From positions 1 through 12,701 of the forward strand of contig JAZUHG010000037.1 in assembly GCA_045641605.1 (NCBI GenBank): a DNA stretch of 12,701 nt, in the 5' to 3' direction. The position numbers and the translations under genes are program-made. Positions 1 to 8,871 of the stretch are shown one piece after another. Positions within the stretch are counted from its first letter, which is position 1. The number at the start of each line of letters is the position of its first letter. Under the pieces are notes generated by a model. The model made no database searches and had not been told where the DNA came from. It saw only the letters and a program-made list of their open reading frames with translations. Source of the DNA: Equivita sp045641605 (GTDB lineage: Bacteria > Actinomycetota > Coriobacteriia > Coriobacteriales > Eggerthellaceae).

Positions 1-2875
1 AGAGCAGATGGAACAATCTCAAAATTGACGATTTTTTGTCCAGTGCAACTATTAATTCCTGTTAATGTAGCTGTAGCTGTGCCTGGATTGATGTTATTAA
101 CGCAATTAACTACAAAATCTTTTCCTTCTTTAAATACACCAGTGTTGTCATCATCATTTATATTTGAAGCTTTTAACAAAAGATTCTGTTCTTCAAATTT
201 ATAAGTTACATTAAAGTCTGGATAAACCGGAAGACCAGTAAATTCTATAGGTGCTATATCAGCAACCATTACGTTATCAAAATCCTCAAATTGATTAATA
301 GTGTAAGTTCCTGGAGTAATGCTACTAAACACATAATTTTTCGAAACAGGACCATTACTAAAAATGGTCGCAGTGATTTCATAAGTACCTTTAAAATCAC
401 CACTTTGACGTTGAGTTGTATAATCTTCATTAATTACAAGTTCTTGTCCGTCAATAAGCCCATCAGTAGTTATGGTCATTTCTTTTTGCTCTTCACCATA
501 AATTGCTTCATAGCTATTACATGTTGCGGTTGCAGTGGCTCTTAAAATTTCAAAATAAGTAGACGCTTCACCTTCGCAATTATTAATACCTGTAATTGTT
601 GCTTTAGCCTGTTGTCCAGCATCAATGTTGTTCGAATATGAAACGGTATAATCTGTCCCTGTAATAAATTCTTTTTCGTCATCATCTGCAAACTTATATT
701 TTGCTTTAACTACTGGACAATATTCTTTATTATCGTATGTTCTGGGTTCAATAGGATCGAATTGAATATTTTCAAAGTCGGTAAACTTTATAATTGTATA
801 TTTACCAGGTGTGATGGAAGTAAAATTATAATTTTTAGCTACAGGACCTTCTGGAATAACAGTTGCAGTAATAGCATAATCACCACAAGTTGTTCCTTCT
901 GTACGAGAAATTGTATAATCCTTACCTTCTGTTAATTCATCTCATGAAACAACATCTTTAGTAGTTATTGGCAAGGGCTTGTCTTTTTGACCATAAACAG
1001 CTTCAACATTATCACATGTGATGCTTGCATTCTTCTTAATAATATTAAAGTTTGTTTGTGTTTCTCCTTCACAACTTCCAATGCCAACAATAATAGCAGT
1101 AGCCTTCCCAACATCGATATTGTCTGTATATTCAACAGTATAGTCTCAACCACCAATTAAAGTTACAGTTTTATTATTTGCCGAATCTGCAAATGTATAT
1201 GTTATTGTAAGTTCTGGAGTAATTTGTCGTCCTGAATATGTTTGATCTGGAACCTGCGAAATTACAGAATGCTCAAAATCCGTAAATTTATTAATCGTTA
1301 ATATGCCAGTTTCAACAGATAAATTATAATTTTTGGTTTTATCACTTTCTAAAACTTGTGGCCTAATTGTATAATTGCCGACTATTTCTCCCTGATCCCT
1401 ACTTGCAGTAAAATCTGTCCCTAATTCAAATTCTTCTCCATACTGTATGCCAGTTCCAGTGACGGAAAACTTAGGGTCATCCTGCATATATATTTTTGAA
1501 ATATCGTCAGCTTTAATTGTCGCATCAGCTGGTTTAATAGTATAAGTTGAACCTTTTACTTCTTCGAACTCATAATTTCAAGAATAAGGACCAAACCTTT
1601 TCATTTTTAAAGAAACGTCATATGTACCGACATCCTTTCCTTCACTTCTAGAGATACTATAATCATTACCTTCAGTAAAAGTTTCACCTTCTACAAGACG
1701 ATCAACAGTAATCGTCATGGGTGCTTCGGTACCATATGTTGTAACAACTTCATTAGCATATACATTTGTTTTTCTCTTAGCAATCATATAAGTAGCCTTC
1801 CCATAAGCAACAAGATTCTTATAATTCTTTGCTACGGGTCCATTCGGAATTAATTTAATCGTAAATTCATCACCCCTTCCCGCCATAGTTCAATCTTCAA
1901 TGTCATCTATTGTAAAGTCTTCCCAAAGTTTTAATGTATCTCCTTCTATTCATCCTTCACCATAAGTAAGTGGTATATCATAATTAGGCTTTCCATCATA
2001 TTCTTTAATAGCAGTTAAGGGCCTAACTTTAATTTCTGTTTCAATTTGCTTAACAATATATTTTCCTGTTTCAATATAAAAAGCAAACTTTGATGGTAGT
2101 GTGTCAAGACCATAAATAAGATTTACACGAATTATATATTCGCCTACATCTCTAGCCGGTTTACATGTGCAAGTATAGTCAATCCCTTTTCTCATTTCTA
2201 AATCTATTTCTTGACCTTCCCCATCTGTATAATAAGCGCGTTCAATTTCTAATTTACTTTCATCAAATTCGTCACCATATGTAACTTCAACATTTTTAAC
2301 CTTTGCATGGGCCAAGCCAGCAGTAACATATAAATAACCCTCTGATGTTGTTACAGGAGAATAGTTTTTATAAGTATCGCTATCAAACAGAACAGTTACA
2401 TTAATTTTATACCTTTGAAGTTTTTCTTCGCCGGCGTCTCTACTTATAGTGTAATCGGTACCAGCAACTAACGTATCACAATCAGCTAGTCCTTCGCAAT
2501 ATACACTAAAATTAGGATCGGGGTGACCAGCTTGCTTTGTTGCATCATTAGCTTTAATATTTAAAGCTGCCGGTTTAATCTCAAAATTATTTAACTGTCA
2601 TTCAGTTCCTATATAATTAGATCCTTTAACTGTCCATTCAACCGCATAAGAGCCTACTGTAGTGGGGGCAGTTTCTAACAATATTTTTTGTCCATCAACA
2701 ATACGATATCATTTACTCTCAATATTCTCATTAAAAATTTCTTCTTTAACATCATTCCCGCCTTTGTCAGTAAAGCTGGAATTCTCAATAAGATCAATTG
2801 GCTTACCATCATAATCCTTTTCTTTAACACCTTCAGAGTTGATATTAACTATTCCTTTATTTACAAGCCATACCT
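1..2875 (-). repeat. Array of MBG-like and Ig-like protein repeats
   Basis: Degenerate protein-level repeat array inside the giant surface protein. MBG-like units of about 80-90 residues lie at roughly 2570-2310, 2315-2045, 1775-1530, 1530-1290, 1035-780 and 545-290, recognised by YGxxxP near the start, DYTISR-type motifs in the middle and a TYTI end. Ig-like units of about 75-85 residues lie at roughly 1290-1037, 780-545 and 290-3, opening with FTDFE or FEDFD, carrying DYTVxYxNN and ending in GxxxCxG...FxI. The three left-most Ig/MBG pairs form a regular period of about 500 bases. Copies have diverged at DNA level, so this is an old domain array and not a recent tandem duplication. Boundaries are approximate and judged by eye. 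Confidence 0.75.
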
Positions 2876-4586
2876 TATTAATTATGTTGGCAGCTGGATT
2901 TATCATGTCATCTTTCGTAAGTGTAGCCTTATTGTTAATATCATAATTTGTTTTAACAGTAAAATCTTGCTCGGCTCCTGCAACTTTATTAATTTCTACA
3001 ATAAAATCTTTGTTTCTAGATAATTTTATATTTCTTGGAAGATACGTTAATTTTATTTTATCTTCAATCTGATCGTTAATTACATATGCATTACATCAAT
3101 TAACTAACGAAGGATCTAAAGTTCAATCACAATCACTTAAAGGAAAACATCTTGTAATGGCAGCACTTTTGCCTAAAGCATATTCACCATCACCTTCAGA
3201 AAGCTTCGAACTATCAACAATGGTTGAAAAATATCATCCAGCTGCACCAGACAAGCCAGAATCTCCACCTTTACCTCCATTACCAGGAGTTCAGTTATAA
3301 CCACCATGGGCCCCATAGCCACCTCTTGCACCAAATTGCCGATGAATATCAGTATCAGATGGCGTCTCTCATTGTCCTTCTTCCGATTTGTATGTATAAG
3401 CACTTCATGTACCTTCATTTGTATGGCCTCGCATGGATTGTCTTTCACTTATTGGATTGTTGCCTCCGCCTGAACTTCCACCGCCACCAGAACATTCATA
3501 TTTAAGTGGCTCCTTGCTATCGTTGTGTAATGTTATGTGGCCACCGCCACCGCCACCGCCACCGCCAGCGCCAGCGCCTCCTGACCCTATTCCCAATACA
3601 GGGCCTCCAAACCCAATACCTCCTCAGGCTCCAGACCCGCCGCCTCCGCCAGTACTATAATCACTATTAGCACCATGATCAGTATGACTTGCTCCAGCAT
3701 AAATTTGTGTGCCATAATATCAATTTTTTCCAGCAAAGCCTGACACAAAATTTGAATTTACATCTCCGTTTATTATTAATGTTCCAGCGTTAAATGAAGT
3801 GCCACCATTCTGTCCTGCACCGGCATGATGTCCAGTTTCTTGTTCGTCATAATATCATCAATCTTCTTCGTGTGTTTCAGTAGCTCCACTTCCGCCTGCA
3901 CCTCCAGAGGCTCCATTAGAACCAATAGCGGCAGCGCCACCACCAAAACCATTTCCACCATTTCCTCCTGCTCCACCATAGATATCAATAACAATTCCAG
4001 CTGGATCTTTTTTATGGTGACGACCCGCGGCCCCCTTTGTAGGTTCAGCCGCTTTAACATAATAATCTGACCAAGCACTTCCGCCCTTTATATCCAAATC
4101 ACCTTTACCTCTTATATATAAATAATTGCCTTCGGTAAGTTGAATACCTGCTCCAGCACCAGCAGAAAACTTACTATCACTACCTTTGATAGATAAAGTA
4201 GGAAAATCATCCGAGCCTTGCTTCTTCTCAAGATAAATATTTACAGTTCCACTTATGATAATACCAGGAGTTGTGACAGTCTCAGAAGCAGGTGCTTCTA
4301 CACTAATATCTTGATTTATAAAATAATCACCGGTTGATAAAGTTTGTCCTGCCGAAAGACCAGTAAGGTACTTATCAGTATGGGGACCATATTTTTCATC
4401 TCAATATTCCTTTGTAGCATAATTATCATCAGCGTTAGCAACAACAAGCCATTCGATACTCTTAGCTCAACCTTTAGGATTTAGGCATATAACAGATATC
4501 AGTACTGCAATAATAGATATCATAATAAGAAAAATTAATTTCTTGTATTCAATTTTTTTATGCTTAGCTACTTTACTGAAATTCAT
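1..4586 (-). CDS. Giant secreted repeat surface protein (adhesin-like), C-terminus beyond window
   Basis: Probable cell-surface adhesin; at least 1528 residues are visible and the frame runs off the left edge. It starts at ATG 4586 behind a strong GGGAGGGG ribosome site. Residues 1-15 are basic (KHKKIEYKK), followed by a hydrophobic core at about 18-36 (IFLIMISIIAVLI) and a possible AxA cleavage site near ANADD, so it is exported. Residues 80-190 resemble the lead-in of Firmicutes glycine-rich surface proteins (GIIISGTVNIYL, GDLDIKGG). Residues 200-445 form a glycine-rich module with aromatic patches and a poly-Gly tract near 336-349. From about residue 570 an array of beta-type repeats follows: MBG-like units (YGxxxP, GxDYxxSR, GxY) alternating with Ig-like units (DYTVxYxNNxxxG, GxxxCxG, FxI). 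No stop occurs if UGA is Trp; 19 of 24 Trp codons are UGA, including tandem UGAs at 3855-3860. The ligand cannot be predicted, and any wall anchor lies outside the window. Confidence 0.88.
3541..3576 (-). repeat. Hexanucleotide microsatellite encoding poly-Gly / Gly-Ala
   Basis: On the plus strand CCACCG occurs four times in a row (3541-3564), followed by CCAGCG twice (3565-3576). On the coding strand this is alternating GGC and GGT, then GGC-GCT, giving a Gly tract preceded by GAGAG in the surface protein. It is a multiple of three, so copy-number change would lengthen or shorten the linker without breaking the frame. It is strongly GC-rich compared with its surroundings. Confidence 0.85.
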
Positions 4587-4592
4587 TATAGT

Positions 4593-4602
4593 CCCCTCCC
4601 TC
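4593..4602 (-). promoter_or_regulatory. Strong ribosome binding site of the surface protein
   Basis: The coding strand reads GAGGGAGGGG six bases before ATG 4586. It lies in the 46-bp gap after the topA stop codon and fixes the start of the giant surface protein, whose first residues then form a normal signal sequence. Confidence 0.7.
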
Positions 4603-4615
4603 GTACAAAGCCTTT

Positions 4616-4621
4616 ATTATA
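4616..4621 (-). promoter_or_regulatory. Possible -10 box (TATAAT) before the surface protein
   Basis: A perfect TATAAT sits on the coding strand in the short gap between topA and the surface protein gene, about 30 bases before the start codon. No good -35 box is seen at the expected distance (AAGAAT), and such a match is common by chance in AT-rich DNA. The gene may have its own weak promoter or be read through from topA, since no terminator is seen after topA. Confidence 0.3.
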
Positions 4622-4632
4622 CAATAGTATAT

Positions 4633-7128
4633 TTATTTATTCTTTTTATCGTCCTTCTTTTTATCGGGACAAGAGAAGTTCGGGCAAAGTTCCCAAGGTC
4701 CTCTTTGAGTATTAATAATTACTTTTGGAGCACCGCAGCTTTCGCAAGTTCGACCTGTGGCTTCGATCTCTCCATATTGCGGAAGTGGATAACCCACACC
4801 ACAATCATCAAAATTCTCGCAACGAATAAATCTCTTTAATGTGCGAGGATTCTTATGAGCGATGAGCTCTGCCTCCTTACCTTGCTTTGCACACTCCGGA
4901 CAAATTCCAACTACAACATCGGGCTCTTGATTTGTCTCACAATTAGGATCAATGCAAAGTGTACGTGGCTTTTGTCTAAAAGCAGTCACCTTAACTTGTG
5001 GCATGCCACATTTCTCACAAGGCTCTTTTAGAGCCTCAATCTTTCCACTTGGAAGTGGGTATGTAACATCACAATCGGGCCAACCAGCACATCCAATAAA
5101 CATGCTGCGTGTCTTCGCCGATGCGCGAAGCTGTAAATCCTTACCGCATTTTGGACACTTACCAACATAAGCATCCGCAGCTACAGCATCAGAAAGCGCT
5201 TCGCCAATTTCATCTGCGTGGGGAAGCAAATTCTCAAGCTCACCCAAAAGTTTATTGCGAGAATCCTCAACAACCGAAGCGCGTGTATTCTTGCCTTCGG
5301 CGATATCATCCATCTCAGCCTCAAGTTGAGCAGTCATTTCAGGGTGAGTAATTTGAGGAGCATATTTTTCCAAAGCATCACAAACTGCAATTCCAAGCTG
5401 CGATGGCTCAATTGGGTCATTCTGGAAATATTTAACAGTGTATAACCTCTCAATAATTGAGTGGCGAGTACTCTTCGTACCAAGACCAAGCTTCTCCATT
5501 TGCTGAATAAGTCTACCTTGGCTGTAACGTGCTGGAGGTTCGGTCTCTTTTTCGGTACAACGCGACCCATTAACAGAAATTGTATCGCCAACTTTCAAAG
5601 GCGGAAGTTGCTCATCCTTCTTCAAGCCGAAGGGATAGATCTCCCTAAATCCTGGCTTATCCAAAATGTCACCCTTAGCAACAAACTCTTGGCCATTTAC
5701 ATCCAAAGTGATTTTTGTTCCAAGAATAGTTGCAGGTCCAGACAAAGTAGCCAAGAACCTTCGAGCAATAATGTTGTATAACTTATAATCGGCAGGAGCT
5801 AAATCACCTGGTTTAACACCTGCTGTAGGATAAATTGGAGGGTGGTCGGTTGTTTCCTTTTTACCACGGGTTGCAGTTAACTTCCCTGCAGCTAACAATT
5901 TATCGCAATATGGCGCATAGTCAGGATTTTTCTTAAGCTTAGAAACAGTTTCTTCCAAACTAAGCGACGAAGGATAAACAGTATTATCTACACGAGGATA
6001 CGAAATATAACCGTTCATATAAAGGCTCTCTGCAATTCTCATTGTGCGAGCAGGTGACAAGCCTTCGCTGGCTGCAGCAGCCATAAGAGCCGTTGTGTTA
6101 AAAGGCGTTGGTGTTGCTACTGTGCGAGATTTCTTGTCTTCGGCAGAAACTTTAGCCTCAGTTGCACCATCAATTGCAGACATAACAGCATCGGCTTCGG
6201 CTTTATCTTTAATGCGAGCAGTTTTATAGGTAGCTTCAAAAGCTCCAGGAGGAAGTGGATTTTCGTCCTTTTTCTTTTTAGCATCTTCTTCTTCGTCTTT
6301 TGGAGCAGCCTCACCAAAACTTGCATCAATAACTCAATATTTTTCAGGAACATGAGCCATGCGCTCGCGCTCTTTTTCAACAACTATAGAAAGTGTTGGA
6401 GTTTGCACACGACCTGAACTTCGAACATTTCCATAACCCGCAAATTTTACAAGTGTTAAATAACGAGTAAGAACCGCACCTCAAATAAGGTCAATATCTT
6501 GGCGAGTTCCACCTGCATCAGCCAAGTTTGTATCCAACTCTACAAGATTATTGAATGCGCCTTCAATTTCCTCTTTAGTAAACGCCGAATACCTAGCCCT
6601 ACTTACTGGAGCATCAGCATTAACTTCTTGGATACACTTTAATGCATCAGAACCAATTAACTCACCTTCGCGATCAAAGTCAGTTGCAATAATAATGCTA
6701 TCTGCCTTTTTAGCAAGGTTTTTTAAGGAGCGAATAATTGCCTTTTCCTTAGGATTTTTATGTACTGGACCATAAATTAAATAAGGAAGAGCTTCAAGCT
6801 TCCAAGATTTAAGATCAATTCCATCCTTTAGAAACGGTTTGCGTTTTTTGTCGTATGGAGGCTTAGGCAAATTGTCAGGAAGACTGGCCTCATAGCTTTC
6901 GCCACCTTCATCATGACCATACCAACCCTTTGACTTTGAATAAAGCAAACTTTGCGAAAAATCAGGCTCTAATATATGGCCACGAAGACCAATGGTAACT
7001 CATTCTTCACCATCAACATCAAACCTATAAACAGGCGTGGTAAATACTTTGTCTGATTTTGCTTTAGTGCCTAAGATATTCGCAATTTTTTGCGCGGCAT
7101 CTTGCTTTTCGGTAACAACAAGTCTCAT
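4633..7128 (-). CDS. topA: DNA topoisomerase I (type IA), archaeal-like form with four zinc ribbons
   Basis: Type IA topoisomerase relaxing negative supercoils through a 5'-phosphotyrosine intermediate; 831 residues. The Toprim domain opens with MRLVVTEK (Glu7) and carries DFDREGE at 150-156 (metal ligands). The catalytic Tyr is Y377 in GYISYPR. RQDIDLIWG and GRVQTPTL are typical family motifs. The C-terminus (658-825) holds four Cys4 zinc ribbons beginning CPKC, CEKC, CPEC and CESC, then a Lys-rich tail. ATG 7128 is chosen because the protein then begins with the family N-terminus and follows an AGAGG site; an upstream TTG at 7230 would translate a structured leader. Three UGA codons (7002, 6483, 6336) read as Trp, e.g. 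PEKYWVIDA. The usual bacterial ESPAKAKT start is absent; the N-terminus is of the archaeal TopA / TopB type. A charged insertion (DEEEDAKKKK) lies near residue 280. Confidence 0.95.
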
Positions 7129-7219
7129 AATACCTCTTTCATCTGCTAGGGGGTGAGCTTTTGCTCTCCCACGCGACCCAACAGTCGCTTTTCCCTTATC
7201 TAGCTGAGGGCCATCCCTC
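7129..7219 (-). ncRNA. Structured GC-rich leader upstream of topA (putative)
   Basis: The gap between the PTS and topA genes holds a segment clearly more GC-rich than its flanks that can form several hairpins. Stem 1: GAGGG (7219-7215) with CCCTC (7210-7206), loop ATGG. Stem 2: GCTAG (7204-7200) with CTAGC (7149-7145), closing a junction. Inside it lie stem 3, GCGAC (7188-7184) with GTCGC (7177-7173), and stem 4, GGGAGAGC (7170-7163) with GCTCACCC (7158-7151), which has an AAAA loop and one A-A mismatch. The topA ribosome site follows directly. No U-run follows, so it is not a standard terminator. It matches no riboswitch I can name. It could be a cis-regulatory leader or a processed small RNA; both are inference from pairing alone. 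Confidence 0.45.
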
Positions 7220-7255
7220 GTTAACAACAAAATATTTTAACACAAATGAGTAATC

Positions 7256-8857
7256 TTACGATTCTCATTCAATGTATTCTTCAAAAGCTGTGCGAACTTG
7301 AGGAACATCTGTGCCGATAATAATTTGAACTGTTTTATCAACTTGCACTGCACCTTTGGTTCCAATGCTCTTAAAGTATGCATCATCTTTAAGTTTTGAC
7401 TTATCCTTAACAGTAATACGAAGTCGAGAAACGCAATTCGTGAAGTAATCAATATTTTCACGTCCGCCAACACCTTCTTCAATAGCTGCAACTAAGCTTG
7501 TATCGTCTTTAGCTTTCGACTTCTTATTGCCTTTCTTGTCGGCTTTGTCATGTTGTTGTTCGCGATACTCAGCTTTAGTGCGAAGACGCATTTCTGCTTC
7601 GTCAACACGGCCTGGAGTTGGAACATCAAACTTTTTAATCCAGGCTGTGAATACAAAGATATAAATGAAAACAAAAGCAATACCAACAACAACTACTATC
7701 AAAATCTCTTTCCAGTGTAATGCGAAGAGTGGTGCATACTGACTCAAGAAAACAAATAAACTACCACTTAGCTGTCCGCATGCGCCAAGTTCAAACATCA
7801 AAGTCGACATTGTTGCTGCCAAAGCTGCATGAACATAGAATAATGCAGGAGCAATAAATAGGAATGTAAACTCAAGAGGTTCTGAAATTGCACAAAATAC
7901 TGCTGAAACCCAAGCAGGAATCAAAATACCCAATACTTTCTTTTTATTTTCTGGCTTAGCACAAATATACATTGCTATACAAATACCAGTTGCTCCAAAG
8001 ATACGCGATGGATTAGTCATTGTAAATCTAGTTTCGGGAATGACTTCTTTAATAGGAGTAGGATCTGTTGCAAGACCAGGAAGAGCAGCAAACCAATTTG
8101 CATCAATTCCGCCGTCCATAACAATATTGTCGAATTCCATAGGCATCCAAAGCATTCCGTGAATACCAAACGGCAATAAGCCTTTTTCTAAGAAGATATA
8201 AATTCACATTCCGAAAGGACCAGATGTATTTACAAATGTTCCAATAGAGAAAATAAAATCTTGAATGTATGGCCAAACCAGCGAAGCTAAGAAAGCAACA
8301 GGAAGCATTACAACAAATGCAACCGAATAAACAAAAACAGATCCACTAAATACTGATAAAGCAACAGGAAGTTTCTTGTCATAAAATCTGTTGTGGATCC
8401 AAACTGTAATACCAGAAATTAACAAAGCTCCAAAAACACCCATATTAAGAGTTGGGATGTTTGCCACCATCGTTAAGCGCATAGAAGTGTCGACATCTGC
8501 TGTCATGTCAATGTTATGGAAGAATTCCGGCCATGTTGAAATCATAGTATTCACAAAATAATGGAATGTAATGAATGTAAGCAAAACCTCGATACATGCA
8601 CGTGCATTTGCTTTTTTAGCTAACCCAACAGGCAAGCCAACTGCAAAAACAAGAGGAATTTGTTTAATAACGGTTCATCCACCAACGCTAATTAAGTTCC
8701 AGAATTGAAACCAGAACAAGTTTTCGTCTGCAACCCAATCTCCAAAAAGAGCGCTGCTTGTAAACAAGACAGACAAACCAATTGCAATACCAGAAAATGA
8801 CATAAACATAACTGGTAAAAGCATTGCTGAACCAAAATTTTGAATTTTCGATAGCAT
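7256..8857 (-). CDS. PTS EIICB permease, glucose / alpha-glucoside type
   Basis: Membrane sugar permease of the phosphotransferase system that imports and phosphorylates its sugar; 533 residues. The EIIC domain covers about 1-410 with many hydrophobic segments, a GGWTVIKQIPLVFAVGLP motif near residue 60, and the family signature ISEPLEFTFLF from residue 324. A charged linker (about 418-452) leads to a C-terminal EIIB domain with the phospho-accepting Cys475 in NCVSRLRI. No EIIA domain is present, so that component must come from elsewhere. The EIIC sequence is closest, from memory, to alpha-glucoside/maltose permeases. ATG 8857 follows an AAGGAAGG site, 14 bp after the mannosidase stop, so the two are one operon. 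Three UGA codons are Trp; the one at 7267 lies near the end, so the protein ends in EWES at TAA 7258-7256 and not three residues earlier. The true sugar is unknown; the neighbour suggests an alpha-mannoside. Confidence 0.92.
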
Positions 8858-8863
8858 AATTTT

Positions 8864-8871
8864 CCTTCCTT
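8864..8871 (-). promoter_or_regulatory. Ribosome binding site of the PTS permease
   Basis: AAGGAAGG on the coding strand, six bases before ATG 8857 and filling most of the 14-bp gap after the mannosidase stop codon. It supports this start and tight translational linkage of the two genes. Confidence 0.65.

Noticed and set aside
291..545. Plus-strand 84-codon open frame
   Set aside because: It lies opposite the repeat array of the surface protein, has no ribosome site or recognisable domain, and reflects the AT-rich complement.
3624..3626. UGA = glycine (code 25), suggested by TGA inside a Gly-rich stretch
   Set aside because: In TopA, GH38 and PTS the TGA columns require Trp, e.g. HTHWD and PEKYW, so Trp is applied here as well.
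3433..3660. Plus-strand open frame encoding a proline-rich peptide
   Set aside because: It is the exact complement of the poly-Gly region of the surface protein (GGN codons read as CCN). No ribosome site or homology supports it.
1..4586. Cluster of decaying pseudogenes with many stops
   Set aside because: Every interruption is TGA, with no TAA, TAG or frameshift, and intact essential genes next door show the same TGAs. Recoding explains all of them.
7206..7219. Fluoride riboswitch (crcB motif) before topA
   Set aside because: Only the GAUGG-like start matches. The hairpin loop has four bases and lacks the pseudoknot strand the motif needs.
7129..7230. N-terminal extension of TopA from TTG 7230
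   Set aside because: The extension is open but has no family homology, overlaps the structured GC-rich leader, and ATG 7128 begins exactly at the conserved Toprim start with its own ribosome site.
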